58,492 nucleotides of DNA, from positions 1 to 58,492 of the forward strand of contig NZ_JALM01000031.1 in NCBI RefSeq assembly GCF_000737195.2, in the 5' to 3' direction. The notes below the pieces were generated by a model. That model was not told the DNA's origin and ran no database searches. It was given only the letters and a program-made list of their open reading frames with translations. The position numbers were made by a program, and so were the translations under genes. This document shows, piece after piece, positions 15,199-22,787 of this stretch (position 1 is the stretch's first letter; every line of letters starts with the position of its first letter). Origin of the DNA: Sciscionella sediminilitoris. GTDB taxonomy: Bacteria; Actinomycetota; Actinomycetes; Mycobacteriales; Pseudonocardiaceae.

Positions 15199-16034
15199 GC
15201 GGATTCCGTACCGACTCGGCCCGGCGCTGCTTCGAGCGCCGGTACGCCGAGCTGGCCGCTCAGTGGCCGGTACCGGCCGAGGAACTCGACGTGGAGTCCG
15301 GCTTCGGCACCACCCGGGTTCGCCGCTTCGGGCCCGAGGACGGAACCCCGCTCGTGCTGCTGCCCGGGGCCAACCTGACCTCGCTCAGCTTCGCCAGGCA
15401 CGCCCCCGCACTCGGTGCGCGGCACCGCGTCCATGCGATCGATCCGCTCGGCGAGCTCGGCAGGAACACCCAGCGCGCCCCGCTGCCCGACCCACCGACC
15501 ACCATGCGCTGGCTCGCCGAAACCCTGGATTCCCTCGGGATCGAGTGCGCCGACTTCGCCGGGGTCTCCCGGGGTGGCTGGCTCGCCGCGAGTTTCGCCC
15601 TCGCGTATCCCGCACGGGTGCGCACCCTCACCCTGCTCGACGCCCCGGTGTTCGCCCCGCTCGGCGCGCGGTTCTACGGCTGGCTGTTCGGCCTGCTTCC
15701 GTTCGCCTTCGCCCCGGAAGCTCTGCGCACCCGCATCGGGCCGCTGCGCGCCACGGATCCCGCGCTCAGCTTCGCGCTGCGCGCCATGCCGCTGTTCCGG
15801 CTCGGCGCCTGTGCCCCGGTTCCGTTGCGGGACAACGAACTGCGCTCGCTCGGCGCACCGACGACCGTGCTGGCCGGCGCGCGCAGTGCGTTGTGCCCAC
15901 TGCCGGTAGCCGAACGCCGAGCCGCCCTCATCCCGGACTGCCGGTTCGAGGCCGTTCCCGGCGAAGGGCACCTGTTCCCCGTGACGGCGACCGAACTGGT
16001 CACCACTCGGATCCTCGCCAGGACCGCCGGGTGA
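15195..16034 (+). CDS. alpha/beta hydrolase
   Basis: The 279-residue alpha/beta-hydrolase has the oxyanion segment LLPGANLT, the nucleophile elbow GVSRGG (S125) and the C-terminal catalytic histidine in GEGHLFP near residue 260. The Arg after the nucleophile (SRGG) is seen in many carboxylesterase/haloperoxidase-like members. It is the last gene of the GntR operon, starting at an ATGA overlap with the amidase. It may remove an ester or acyl group from the same substrate. No terminator hairpin follows directly. Confidence 0.85.
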   Translation: MSGFRTDSARRCFERRYAELAAQWPVPAEELDVESGFGTTRVRRFGPEDGTPLVLLPGANLTSLSFARHAPALGARHRVHAIDPLGELGRNTQRAPLPDPPTTMRWLAETLDSLGIECADFAGVSRGGWLAASFALAYPARVRTLTLLDAPVFAPLGARFYGWLFGLLPFAFAPEALRTRIGPLRATDPALSFALRAMPLFRLGACAPVPLRDNELRSLGAPTTVLAGARSALCPLPVAERRAALIPDCRFEAVPGEGHLFPVTATELVTTRILARTAG

Positions 16035-16113
16035 CCCGTCTCGGTCTCCGTTCCGGGCAATGACTTGCCCGCGCAGCGTTTCCGGATTTCCCGCTGCCCG
16101 GAGCCAGGTTCGG

Positions 16114-16224
16114 TGCACGGGACTCACCGCTCCCCTCGCCGACGCCGTCGGCTACGCGAGGACCGGCACCTTCATCAGCATGTTCTCCGGTGCGCTCGGC
16201 GTTTCCCCGAGCGAGTACTACTGA
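16114..16224 (+). pseudogene. remnant of an AraC-family regulator C terminus
   Basis: Reading the frame that ends in TGA at 16222 gives a peptide ending LADAVGYARTGTF, then ISMFSGALGVSPSEYY. This is the second helix-turn-helix of AraC/XylS regulators, where the usual text is like VGYxSxxxFxRxFRRxxGxSPxxYR. Nothing upstream encodes the rest of the protein, so only the last ~35 codons survive. AraC genes often sit beside DUF3224 genes such as the one that follows, which supports a lost neighbour regulator. Confidence 0.7.
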
Positions 16225-16256
16225 GCACGCGGTCCGGAGTGGCACACTCTATAGTC

Positions 16257-16682
16257 ATGACGGACTTCACCGCGCAGACCATTCAGGCCGAGTTCGACAT
16301 CGAGAACTGGGAGGAGGTTCCCTATCACGAACCCGAGGACGGCCCGAGACTCACCAGAATCACGATCCGCAAGAACTATCGGGGAACGCTGGAGGGCACC
16401 GGCCTCGTCGAGGTGCTCACCGCCCAAGGCAATCTGGGCAGCGGCTACGTGGCCTCCGAACTCATCCGCGCAAGCCTGGACGGCCGCAGCGGCACCTTCG
16501 TCATCCAGCACGGTGGCCTTGCCGACAACGGAGCCCAGAACACCTTCGGCACCGTGGTGCCGCACTCCGGCACCGGCGAGCTGACCGGACTGCGGGGTGA
16601 AGCGACCGAGGCCACCATGGGCGTCCTGACCCTCACCTACTATTTCGACACCCAGCAGGATTTCGCCGACTGGCAACGGTGA
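16257..16682 (+). CDS. DUF3224 domain protein
   Basis: A 141-residue single-domain protein matching the DUF3224 beta-barrel pattern. It has an alternating strand layout with TRITIRKNYRGTLEGTGLVEVL early, a central HGGLADNG, and GTGELTGLRGEATEA toward the C terminus. It is soluble, with no signal peptide. The function of the family is unknown; the fold resembles allene oxide cyclase-like barrels, so small-molecule binding is possible. The gene lies just after an AraC remnant and ends by overlapping the upstream GTG of the HAD phosphatase gene. Confidence 0.8.
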   Translation: MTDFTAQTIQAEFDIENWEEVPYHEPEDGPRLTRITIRKNYRGTLEGTGLVEVLTAQGNLGSGYVASELIRASLDGRSGTFVIQHGGLADNGAQNTFGTVVPHSGTGELTGLRGEATEATMGVLTLTYYFDTQQDFADWQR

Positions 16683-16711
16683 ACCTCACGTTCGCGAAAC
16701 GGAGCATGCCG

Positions 16712-17257
16712 ATGCGCCACGCCGCACTCGTAGCCGGTTTCCTCGCCATGACCGCCCTGTCCGGCGCCCAGCCCGCTTCCGCTGCGGCGCTCCCCAGCTA
16801 CGAAATCTGGAAAGCCGATGTGCACAAAGCGATGCAAGGCGGGACGGATTACCTGAACAAGCGGGTCGAACAGGGCGGGAAGAAACTCGCGATCGTGACC
16901 GATATCGACAACACCGCCCTGGAGACGCATTATCGCCGCGGTCACGCAACCGCGGATGTGCTCGATTTCGCCGAGACCGGTCACCGGCTCGGAATCTCGA
17001 TCCTGATCGCCAGCGCGCGGACCGACGCGGACGGCGCCCGCAAAGCACTGACCGATGTCGGTTATCGCGTCGACGGAACCTGCGTCCGGCAATCCGGCGA
17101 CCAGCACGCCACCGATGTGAAACAGCGCTGCCGCCAGGAGTACGCACAACAGGGCTACACGATCATCGCCAATGTGGGAAACCGGCCCGGTGATATGACG
17201 GGCGGAAACTACGAGCGCGGATTCAAGCTGCCCGATTACGATGAACAGCTCTCCTGA
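16712..17257 (+). CDS. secreted HAD-family acid phosphatase
   Basis: The 181-residue protein has a cleavable signal peptide (MRHAALVAGFLAMTALSG, cut after PASA at ~24) followed by a small HAD phosphatase core: DIDNT (64-68), with D64 as nucleophile and D66 as acid/base, SARTD as motif II, and NVGNRPGDM as motif IV. It resembles the HAD IIIB/acid phosphatase group acting outside the membrane on phosphate esters. The ATG at 16712 was selected because GGAG sits at 16701-16704 at the right distance and the n-region is then typical. GTG 16679 and ATG 16706 are alternatives. It is convergent with a TetR gene one base away. Confidence 0.85.
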   Translation: MRHAALVAGFLAMTALSGAQPASAAALPSYEIWKADVHKAMQGGTDYLNKRVEQGGKKLAIVTDIDNTALETHYRRGHATADVLDFAETGHRLGISILIASARTDADGARKALTDVGYRVDGTCVRQSGDQHATDVKQRCRQEYAQQGYTIIANVGNRPGDMTGGNYERGFKLPDYDEQLS

Positions 17258-17258
17258 A

Positions 17259-17864
17259 TCACTGTGTGAGATAGCGGGTGAGCATGGCGACCAGTTCCTC
17301 CTCGAACCGGCCGACATCGATGGGATCGGGCGCCGCGACCAGCTTGTGCACGACGAGCTCGACCGTGGACACCATGAGCCGGGCGGCGGTCTCGGTGTCC
17401 TCGACCCGGACCTCCGGATGACTGCCGAGCAGTTCCCGGACATAGGCGACCCGGGAGCGCTCGTACTGATCGATCTTCGCCAATAGTTCGGGGGAGCGGG
17501 GAGCCTGCTCGATCAGCACCCGCAGCAATTGCGGATCATCCCGGTGATTCTCGATCACCGCCCGCACCTGCCCCCGGATGATCTCCTCCAGCGAGCCCTC
17601 GGGCGGGAGAGGACCGGAAGCCGCCGCGACGTCCAGATGCCGGAGCAGCAGCTCGCTCAGGATCGCGTCCTTGTTCGGGTAGTACTGATACAGCGAACCG
17701 ATCGAGATCCGCGCCTGCTCGGCGATCCGGTTGGTGGTTCCCGCGGCGTAGCCGTGCTCGGCGAAAACGTGAGCAGCCGCGGTGAGGATGCGCTGCCTGG
17801 TGAGCTCCGCCCGCACCTGACGCGGCCGTTTACGTGGTTGAAGTCGCCTGCTGTCCGCCGTCAT
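17259..17864 (-). CDS. TetR-family transcriptional regulator
   Basis: A 201-residue regulator with the N-terminal TetR helix-turn-helix (residues ~20-67: RQRILTAAAHVFAEHGYAAGTTNRIAEQARISIGSLYQYYPNKDAI). The ligand-binding helical domain includes a loop rich in Pro/Gly (ASGPLPPEGSLEE) and ends in a VxxLxxxLTRYL pattern. It is divergent from a siderophore-interacting protein gene, with a palindrome in the shared gap. A GGAGG motif precedes its ATG. The likely job is repression of the divergent flavoreductase and of itself; the inducer is unknown. Confidence 0.9.
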   Translation of the reverse strand: MTADSRRLQPRKRPRQVRAELTRQRILTAAAHVFAEHGYAAGTTNRIAEQARISIGSLYQYYPNKDAILSELLLRHLDVAAASGPLPPEGSLEEIIRGQVRAVIENHRDDPQLLRVLIEQAPRSPELLAKIDQYERSRVAYVRELLGSHPEVRVEDTETAARLMVSTVELVVHKLVAAPDPIDVGRFEEELVAMLTRYLTQ

Positions 17865-17916
17865 GACACCTCCGGATGCGCCGCGCGAAAGCGAGTAGCG
17901 CCAAACACAAGTTATT

Positions 17917-17937
17917 GCTCATAATATTCTCATGAGC
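17917..17937. promoter_or_regulatory. inverted repeat, probable TetR operator
   Basis: GCTCAT and ATGAGC form perfect 6-bp arms around a 9-base AT-rich centre in the gap between the TetR gene and the divergent oxidoreductase. The centre contains -10-like sequences for both strands (TAATAT, TATTAT), so a protein bound here would block both promoters. Confidence 0.55.
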
Positions 17938-17966
17938 TGCGGATATGCCGATGAAGGGGCGATGTG

Positions 17967-18770
17967 ATGCTTCCCAAAGTGCGGATGCCCGACACCCGGA
18001 AGATGATCACCCTCGAAGTGCTCGCCACCGCCAGGCGCAGCGCCGGCTTCACCACCATCACCCTCGGCGGCCCCGAACTCGACCAGTTCAAACCCTCGGG
18101 CGACGACCAGACCGTGCGCCTGTTCTTCCCGCGCGAAGGACAGGACCGGCTGACCATGCCGACGCTGTCCAACGAAGCGTGGATGGCACAGGTGCTCATG
18201 ATGCCCAAGACACGTCGCCCCTGGGTGCGCAACTACACGATCCGGCGAGCGCGCCCCGAACGCGGCGAGATCGACATCGACTTCGCGCTGCACGGCGACG
18301 CCCCCGCATCCACCTGGGCCCAGCACGCCAAGCCCGGTGATCCCGCGGGCATCTTCGACATGGGCGTGACCTACCTGCCGCCGGCCAGGGCATCCTGGCA
18401 GCTGCTCGTCGGCGAGGAGAGCGCGGTGCCCGCGATCCTGGCCATCCTCGAGAACGCTCCCACCACACTCATCGCCGAGGTATTCCTCGAAGTCCCGGAA
18501 ACCGCCGATATCCAGCACGATTTCCGCGCCCCCGAAGGAGTTCGCGTGCACTGGCTCCCCCGCGAGCGCGCGGACACCCTGCCCGGAGAACTCGCACTGC
18601 AAACCGTGCGAAATGCCCAGCTACCCCCGGAACCCTTCTACACCTGGGTAGCGGGCGAGGCGAAACTGCCGACCGGACTACGCCGCCACCTGGTCAACGA
18701 ACGCGGTATCCCCAAAGCCGATATCGCCTTCTTCGGCTACTGGCGCCACGGCCGGTCCAGCCCCGGTTGA
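17967..18770 (+). CDS. siderophore-interacting protein (FAD ferric reductase), TetR-linked
   Basis: The 267-residue protein belongs to the SIP family of flavin-dependent ferric-siderophore reductases. The FAD-binding signature RNYTIR lies at about residue 89-94 and the NAD(P)H-binding domain begins around LLVGEESAVPAILAIL (~150). The C-terminal block PFYTWVAGEAKLPTGLRRHLVNERG and FGYWRHG is diagnostic. These enzymes release iron from imported siderophores in the cytoplasm. It is divergent from a TetR gene and lacks the iron box that marks the second family copy at 24 kb. GTG 17964 is an alternative start; AAGGGG precedes both. Confidence 0.9.
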   Translation: MLPKVRMPDTRKMITLEVLATARRSAGFTTITLGGPELDQFKPSGDDQTVRLFFPREGQDRLTMPTLSNEAWMAQVLMMPKTRRPWVRNYTIRRARPERGEIDIDFALHGDAPASTWAQHAKPGDPAGIFDMGVTYLPPARASWQLLVGEESAVPAILAILENAPTTLIAEVFLEVPETADIQHDFRAPEGVRVHWLPRERADTLPGELALQTVRNAQLPPEPFYTWVAGEAKLPTGLRRHLVNERGIPKADIAFFGYWRHGRSSPG

Positions 18771-18833
18771 TTCGGCGCGGATCACACCACAGAAAAGATG
18801 CGGATTCCGAGGAATCCAGGTAGCCTATGGCGA

Positions 18834-18867
18834 GAGGGCTTCCGGAGCGCACCATCCGGGAGCCCTC
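18834..18867. terminator. strong hairpin between convergent genes
   Basis: GAGGGCT-T-CCGGA pairs with TCCGG-G-AGCCCTC across an 8-base loop, giving a 12-bp stem with one mismatch. It lies between the plus-strand reductase and the minus-strand VOC gene. It lacks a clear T tract on either side, but this placement suits a bidirectional terminator. A smaller 7-bp inverted repeat lies just before it at 18802-18817. Confidence 0.6.
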
Positions 18868-18878
18868 AATGCATTTCG

Positions 18879-19214
18879 TCAGCGGCCACCGTAACCGAAC
18901 TCATTACCGTCCGGATCCCGGAAGATCACCTTACGCATACCCCCGTCGTAGGTTTCCCGCTTCTCCGGCTCGATACCGCGTTCGGCGATCCCGGAGACCA
19001 CCGCGTCGAGATCATCCACCAGCACCGTATTCATCGCGTGGCCCGCGTGCTCCGGGTTCGCCACGACATACACCCAGCTGTTCTCGCCGAGCTCCCACAC
19101 CGATTCGGTCTCGGTCGCCGCGAACGAGGCGGGCCGCCCGAAAAGCCGCTCATACCAGGCGACCGCGGCCGCGTGGTCGCTCACCGGAATTCCCGCGAAC
19201 AGTGCGAGGGACAC
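18879..19214 (-). CDS. VOC-family (glyoxalase/bleomycin-resistance fold) protein
   Basis: A 111-residue single VOC domain: the first beta-alpha-beta-beta-beta unit (LFAGIPVSDHAAAVAWYERLFG) and a second ending in the classic KVIFRDPDGNEFGYGG. The DPDGN glutamate-like position and the N-terminal residues could form the metal site, but function in this family (dioxygenase, isomerase, drug sequestration) cannot be assigned. It starts at GTG 19214, 9 bp after the phosphatase gene with which it must be co-transcribed. Confidence 0.85.
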   Translation of the reverse strand: MSLALFAGIPVSDHAAAVAWYERLFGRPASFAATETESVWELGENSWVYVVANPEHAGHAMNTVLVDDLDAVVSGIAERGIEPEKRETYDGGMRKVIFRDPDGNEFGYGGR

Positions 19215-19223
19215 AGTGCAAGT

Positions 19224-19940
19224 CTAACCCGTCAGGCGAGCACGCAGACCGTCGAGTTCGGACTCGGAAAGACCGTTGCCCAGGAGGAAACCGGGCATCG
19301 CCAGCGAACCGATCGTCGAAAACAGCGAATCCTCGATGGTCGTGCCATGACTCGCCAGGAGCTCGCGCACCGCAACGAGTTGATCACCGATACCGAGCTC
19401 CGCCAACAGCTGCCGCATACGCTCATAACTGAGCAGATAATCCGCGAGGATATCCTCGGGTTTCGCCCCCGCCAAAGTGAGCAACACCAGAGCAAGCAGC
19501 CCGGTACGGTCCTTACCGCCGGAACAATGGAACACCACGCATCCCGGAGCCGCATCGGCGATCGCCCGTACCGCCGTGATCACCGGTTCCGGATACTCCG
19601 CCAACATCGCCGGGAAATACAACGGCGAGGCAAAATTGTCGATCCTGCTCCAGCGCTCATAGAACGGCGTTCCCACCGGATCCAGCGGAACCCGCACCGT
19701 CGTGATCCCCGGCGGCCGCTGCGCCTCATCCGGTACACACTCATCGGCATTGCGCAGATCCAGCACCGTGCGAACCCCATAGTCCCAGGCCGCCGTCCAG
19801 CCCGCCGCACTCAGCCGCGTCGGCGCCTCCATCCGGACCACCGCACCCCGCCGGATTCGTCCCAGCCCGCCCAGATCACGAGCATTGACACAGCCCTCCC
19901 AAGAGAGCTCCCTGCTGTCGGTCACATCCGTAGGACGCAT
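19224..19940 (-). CDS. tyrosine-protein phosphatase (PtpB/LipA-type)
   Basis: The 238-residue phosphatase has the active-site loop HCSGGKDRTG (H138-G147), with nucleophile C139 and phosphate-binding R145. The Lys-Asp after the cysteine is typical of PtpB-like and lipid-phosphatase-like DSP enzymes. Upstream WEGCVNARDLGGL and TVLDLRNADE are also characteristic of the family. It is cytoplasmic and acts on phosphotyrosine or phosphoinositide. It is the first gene of a two-gene unit with the VOC protein. The region just upstream is AT-richer and degraded. Confidence 0.88.
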   Translation of the reverse strand: MRPTDVTDSRELSWEGCVNARDLGGLGRIRRGAVVRMEAPTRLSAAGWTAAWDYGVRTVLDLRNADECVPDEAQRPPGITTVRVPLDPVGTPFYERWSRIDNFASPLYFPAMLAEYPEPVITAVRAIADAAPGCVVFHCSGGKDRTGLLALVLLTLAGAKPEDILADYLLSYERMRQLLAELGIGDQLVAVRELLASHGTTIEDSLFSTIGSLAMPGFLLGNGLSESELDGLRARLTG

Positions 19941-19961
19941 CGCCGCAGGTCTGGTTCAGCG

Positions 19962-20334
19962 CTACAAGTAGGTGACCGTCGGATCCGCATTGCGGTAGAC
20001 GTGCATCCTGTCCCAGTCACCTTCGAGCTTATAGTGACCCTCGTGGTAAACCAATGAGTCGATGTTGCCATAGTCGATCTCATCATTGGCATCCACACTC
20101 GGCCGAAAGATACGCTCGATCCAGTTCGTGGCACTAATCTCTGTGAATGAGAGCACTACATCCGCATAGCAAATGCTACTCACCGGGTTTCGGAGAATAT
20201 CGCAGGTTTTCCGGGGTGAGTACGGCGTCCACCTTGAACGACAGGCTCCCCGGCTCTTCGTGGGCATCGAGCACGGAGCTGTCCTCGAGGTAAAGCTCCG
20301 AAAGATCCGGGAATTCTGTGTAATCGCGCACCAC
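19962..20334 (-). pseudogene. small gene of unknown function broken by a one-base frameshift
   Basis: Translating from GTG 20334 gives DYTEFPDLSELYLEDSSVLD and onward to ENLRYSPKPGE, then a TAG stop at 20176-20178. Dropping one base there continues smoothly as CYADVVLSFTEIS and then about 60 more residues to the stop at 19962, in the style of a ~124-residue actinobacterial protein family that I cannot name. Residue composition and acidic pattern are the same on both sides of the break. Either this is a decaying gene or one base is wrong in the sequence. It follows a second broken ORF by 6 bp. Confidence 0.6.
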
Positions 20335-20340
20335 TTCTGC

Positions 20341-20692
20341 TCACCAATCCCATTCGATCGGAGTATTGTTACCGTCGCTCTTCTCCCTCTCGTCCTGGCA
20401 TCGCTCATCGAGCTTGCTGACCTCGACATGCTGTCCTAACCTATCGAGCCAGTCACACGGTCCACGAAGCGTCACCCGCTCGCGCCCTGACCAAGAGACC
20501 CGGTCCAGGCAGATTTGACGGAACCAGCATGTCACCCCACTCCATACATCGGGTGAGATCGAAACCAAGCTGGCGGACCTTGTCCTCCTTCGCGCCAACT
20601 GCCACCACATGATCCACCGTGGAACCCCATGGCTGACGCCTGATCAGCCGCGGGAACTCATACGTTGATCCATGCCCCCTTGTCCTTGCCAC
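20341..20692 (-). pseudogene. second broken small gene of unknown function
   Basis: From GTG 20692 one frame gives a convincing start (WGSTVDHVVAVGAKEDKVRQ, then LGFDLTRCMEWGDMLVPSNLPG) but runs to a stop at 20453. The frame one base over supplies a convincing end (RERVTLRGPCDWLDRLGQHV, then EVSKLDERCQD to IEWDW) with a stop at 20341. Joining them near 20475-20500 makes a ~115-residue protein. I do not recognise the family. As with its downstream neighbour, the shift is +1. The two may be a linked gene pair. Confidence 0.5.
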
Positions 20693-20766
20693 TTACTCCG
20701 ACTCACGGAGATCGCATCCAGAGCGCGCTGCCGATCACTCATCAGCAACCAGCGACAATCAGACAC
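20693..20766. other. intergenic gap in the AT-richer patch
   Basis: The stretch between the two divergent genes holds no recognisable feature beyond ordinary promoter-length DNA. With the broken genes it forms part of an AT-richer patch (~19.95-21.25 kb) unlike its surroundings. Confidence 0.4.
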
Positions 20767-21237
20767 ATGGTCGCCTGGATAGCACTTGTCATTGCGGCAC
20801 TGTCACTGCTCGGAACTACCTACCAGACCTACGCACGATGGAGAGACGAGCAGGAGAAAGATCTTCCTACTACCGTTGATGCGCGACTCTTCTTCGGGAT
20901 CAACGGTCTCCTCAAGATCAAAATAGCGGTTCACAATCCGTCTACCTCTGGCGTTCAGCTAACAGCCATTGGAATTGAGCGAATGGAAGACGACTGCGAT
21001 CCGATGTGGTTCGAACTTGATGGTGCACTGGAACCTCATAGGGCCGTTCAGCAGGATCTTACGGCTCAGTGGTTGTACAACTGGATCAAGCACCTCGGCC
21101 TGACCGATGGCAGACTCTCTTGTAGAGCTCATGCCGAAGGATACTCACGGTACGGTCGTCACCGTGCATGGCATTCAGATCCGTTCACGATCGAGCCCGA
21201 TATGTTCCCGACCACTTCTGACGTGAGCAACCGTTAG
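20767..21237 (+). CDS. membrane-anchored protein of unknown function
   Basis: From ATG 20767 the 156-residue protein begins with one hydrophobic helix (VAWIALVIAALSLLGTTY) followed by a short charged stretch and a soluble domain (~35-156) rich in polar residues, including LKIKIAVHNPSTSGVQLTAI. That pattern suggests a beta-sandwich exposed on one side of the membrane. No family is recognised. Base composition is lower in GC than the flanking genes. A longer in-frame start at 20665 adds 34 residues unlikely to be real. Confidence 0.6.
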   Translation: MVAWIALVIAALSLLGTTYQTYARWRDEQEKDLPTTVDARLFFGINGLLKIKIAVHNPSTSGVQLTAIGIERMEDDCDPMWFELDGALEPHRAVQQDLTAQWLYNWIKHLGLTDGRLSCRAHAEGYSRYGRHRAWHSDPFTIEPDMFPTTSDVSNR

Positions 21238-21251
21238 ACACACACTAACGG
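21231..21251. repeat. 7-bp perfect inverted repeat at gene junction
   Basis: CCGTTAG and CTAACGG flank a 7-base ACACACA loop. The left arm contains the TAG stop of the membrane-anchored gene and the right arm lies 8 bp before the -10 box of the HD gene. It could be a weak terminator (no T tract) or an operator for the HD gene. Confidence 0.5.
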
Positions 21252-21258
21252 TCGTCAC

Positions 21259-21264
21259 TACCGT
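21259..21264 (+). promoter_or_regulatory. -10 box TACCGT for leaderless HD gene
   Basis: TACCGT ends 6 nt before the GTG at 21271, and TTAGAC at 21234-21239 could be a -35 with 19-bp spacing. No Shine-Dalgarno sequence is present. Confidence 0.5.
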
Positions 21265-21270
21265 GAATCC

Positions 21271-21831
21271 GTGGACCTGGTGAGGTGGGCGCGAAAAAAG
21301 GCGCAGACCAAGCTGGAAACGATGCTGCCCCGGCGGTGGGCTCATGTGCAGGGCGTCGGTGCCCGAGCTGCGGTCGCGGGCGCGCTGTTCCCGGATGACG
21401 AGGCCGAGCTGTTGACGGCGGCCGGGCTGCTGCACGATATCGGCTACGCGCCCGAGCTGGCCCACACGCAGTTCCATCCGCTCGACGGTGCCCGCTATCT
21501 GGCGGCCACGGACGCCCCGGAACGGCTCGTGCACCTGGTCGCGCACCACTCCTGCGCATACCGCGAAGCCGAACTCCGCGATCTCGGCGGCGATCTGGCC
21601 GAATTCACCGACGAGACAACGCCATTGCGCGATGCCCTCTGGTGGGCGGATATGACCACGACACCGGATGGCAGGGTTACCACGGTCGACCAACGGCTGA
21701 ACGAAATTCAGGCCCGCTACGGTCCCACCGACCTCGTGACGTCCTTCATCCACGCGGCGTGTTCCGAGCTCACCGCGGCCGTGAACCGCACCGAAGAACG
21801 GCTCACCGAGGCGGGCATCGTCTACGCGTAG
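21271..21831 (+). CDS. HD-domain metal-dependent phosphohydrolase
   Basis: A 186-residue HD-superfamily protein. The metal ligands appear as RRWAHVQGV (H25), LLHDIGY (H55-D56), VAHHS and the later aspartate in ALWWADM. Such proteins hydrolyse nucleotides or other phosphoesters, and the substrate here is unknown. It is a single-gene unit with its own leaderless promoter. It is read toward the convergent amidinotransferase gene 21 bp away, with no hairpin between. Confidence 0.82.
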   Translation: MDLVRWARKKAQTKLETMLPRRWAHVQGVGARAAVAGALFPDDEAELLTAAGLLHDIGYAPELAHTQFHPLDGARYLAATDAPERLVHLVAHHSCAYREAELRDLGGDLAEFTDETTPLRDALWWADMTTTPDGRVTTVDQRLNEIQARYGPTDLVTSFIHAACSELTAAVNRTEERLTEAGIVYA

Positions 21832-21852
21832 TACGGAGACCCGGTGACCGAA

Positions 21853-22707
21853 CTATCCCCGCAATTCCATGGTGCAGCATTTGGGCCCACCGCCGGATTT
21901 CCGCAATTCCGAGATGTCCACGTGCAGCGGCGCATAACCACGGGCGCGCAATTGTTCGGCGAGCGCGGTGGCCTCGGTCGGCAGCACGACGTGGTAGCCG
22001 TCGCTGACTCCGTTGAGGCCGAGGCAGGCGGCGTCCTCGGCGGTCGCGATGACGGCGTCGGGGAAGAGGCGGCGCAGTACTTCCCGCGATCCGGGGGAGA
22101 AGGCTTCGGGGTAGTAGGCGATGTTGGCCCCGGGTCCTTCGTTGAGCACGAACAGGGCGGTGTCGAGGTGGTAGTAGCTGGGGTCGATGAGGCGCAGGGA
22201 AACGACGGGCACGCCCAGCACTTCCTGTGCCTCGCCGTGTGCGCGCTCGTCGGTGCGGAATCCGGTCCCGGCGAGCAGCAGGCTCCCGGTCCAGGCGAAG
22301 TCGCCCTCGGCTTCGTTGATGGCGGTGGGCATGACGACGTCGGTGTAGCCGTTTTCGAGGAACCAGCGGCGGAAGTGTTCGGCTTCGGCGGCTCGTTGTG
22401 GCGCACGGAATCGGGAGCCGAGGACTTTGCCGCCGATGACGGTCCCGGAGTTGGCGGCGAAGACCATGTCGGGCAGTCCTGGCTGGGGCTGGATGCGGTG
22501 CACGTGGTGGCCGAGCCGTTCGTAGGTTTCGGCGAGCCGGGTCCACTGCCGCATGGCGAGCTCGGTGTCGACGCCCGCGGCCGGGTCCATCCAGGGGTTG
22601 ATGGAGTATTCGACGGTGAAGAACTCCGGGGGGCACATCAGGTAGCTGCGCACGGTGGGTACGCGTTCGGCCATGAGCTGGCCGCCGGGGGACTCCAAGA
22701 TCGTCAT
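21853..22707 (-). CDS. amidinotransferase-fold hydrolase (dimethylargininase/arginine deiminase-like)
   Basis: The 284-residue protein has the beta-propeller features of the DDAH/arginine deiminase group: YSINPWMDP, ANSGTVIGG, EGDF, SYYHLDTALFVL with catalytic His, and the catalytic cysteine near the C terminus in GPKCCTMELRG (C277/C278). It would convert a methylated or free arginine, or ornithine-like guanidine, to citrulline-type products. The ATG at 22707 sits 7 nt after a good -10 box. It is divergent from an Lrp/AsnC regulator, a pairing found repeatedly in actinobacteria. An ornithine aminotransferase, a common companion, is absent here. Confidence 0.85.
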   Translation of the reverse strand: MTILESPGGQLMAERVPTVRSYLMCPPEFFTVEYSINPWMDPAAGVDTELAMRQWTRLAETYERLGHHVHRIQPQPGLPDMVFAANSGTVIGGKVLGSRFRAPQRAAEAEHFRRWFLENGYTDVVMPTAINEAEGDFAWTGSLLLAGTGFRTDERAHGEAQEVLGVPVVSLRLIDPSYYHLDTALFVLNEGPGANIAYYPEAFSPGSREVLRRLFPDAVIATAEDAACLGLNGVSDGYHVVLPTEATALAEQLRARGYAPLHVDISELRKSGGGPKCCTMELRG

Positions 22708-22714
22708 AACACCA

Positions 22715-22743
22715 AATCTATGTGCGTGATGACCAGCGAACAA
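22715..22743 (-). promoter_or_regulatory. promoter of amidinotransferase gene
   Basis: On the minus strand TTGTTC (22743-22738), a 17-bp spacer and TAGATT (22720-22715) form a near-ideal promoter. The TAGATT ends 7 nt before the ATG at 22707, so the mRNA is predicted to be leaderless. Confidence 0.65.
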
Positions 22744-22750
22744 TGTCGCG

Positions 22751-22787
22751 ATGTTGCGGATGGACATGCAGAATGTTGCGCATGGAC
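22751..22787. repeat. 15-bp direct repeat at the Lrp gene start
   Basis: ATGTTGCGGATGGAC (22751-22765) recurs as ATGTTGCGCATGGAC (22773-22787), with starts 22 bp apart, about two helical turns. A partial third copy (ATGTCGCG) lies at 22743-22750. The second copy includes the Lrp start codon. Phased repeats suit multimeric Lrp binding; simple local duplication is the alternative. Confidence 0.5.

Noticed and set aside
17917-17937. Iron box in the first siderophore-interacting gene's promoter
   Set aside because: The palindrome does not match the iron-box consensus; a TetR operator is the better reading.
18802-18867. CRISPR or tRNA-like structure between the oxidoreductase and VOC genes
   Set aside because: Only isolated hairpins were found, with no repeat-spacer pattern and no tRNA arms.
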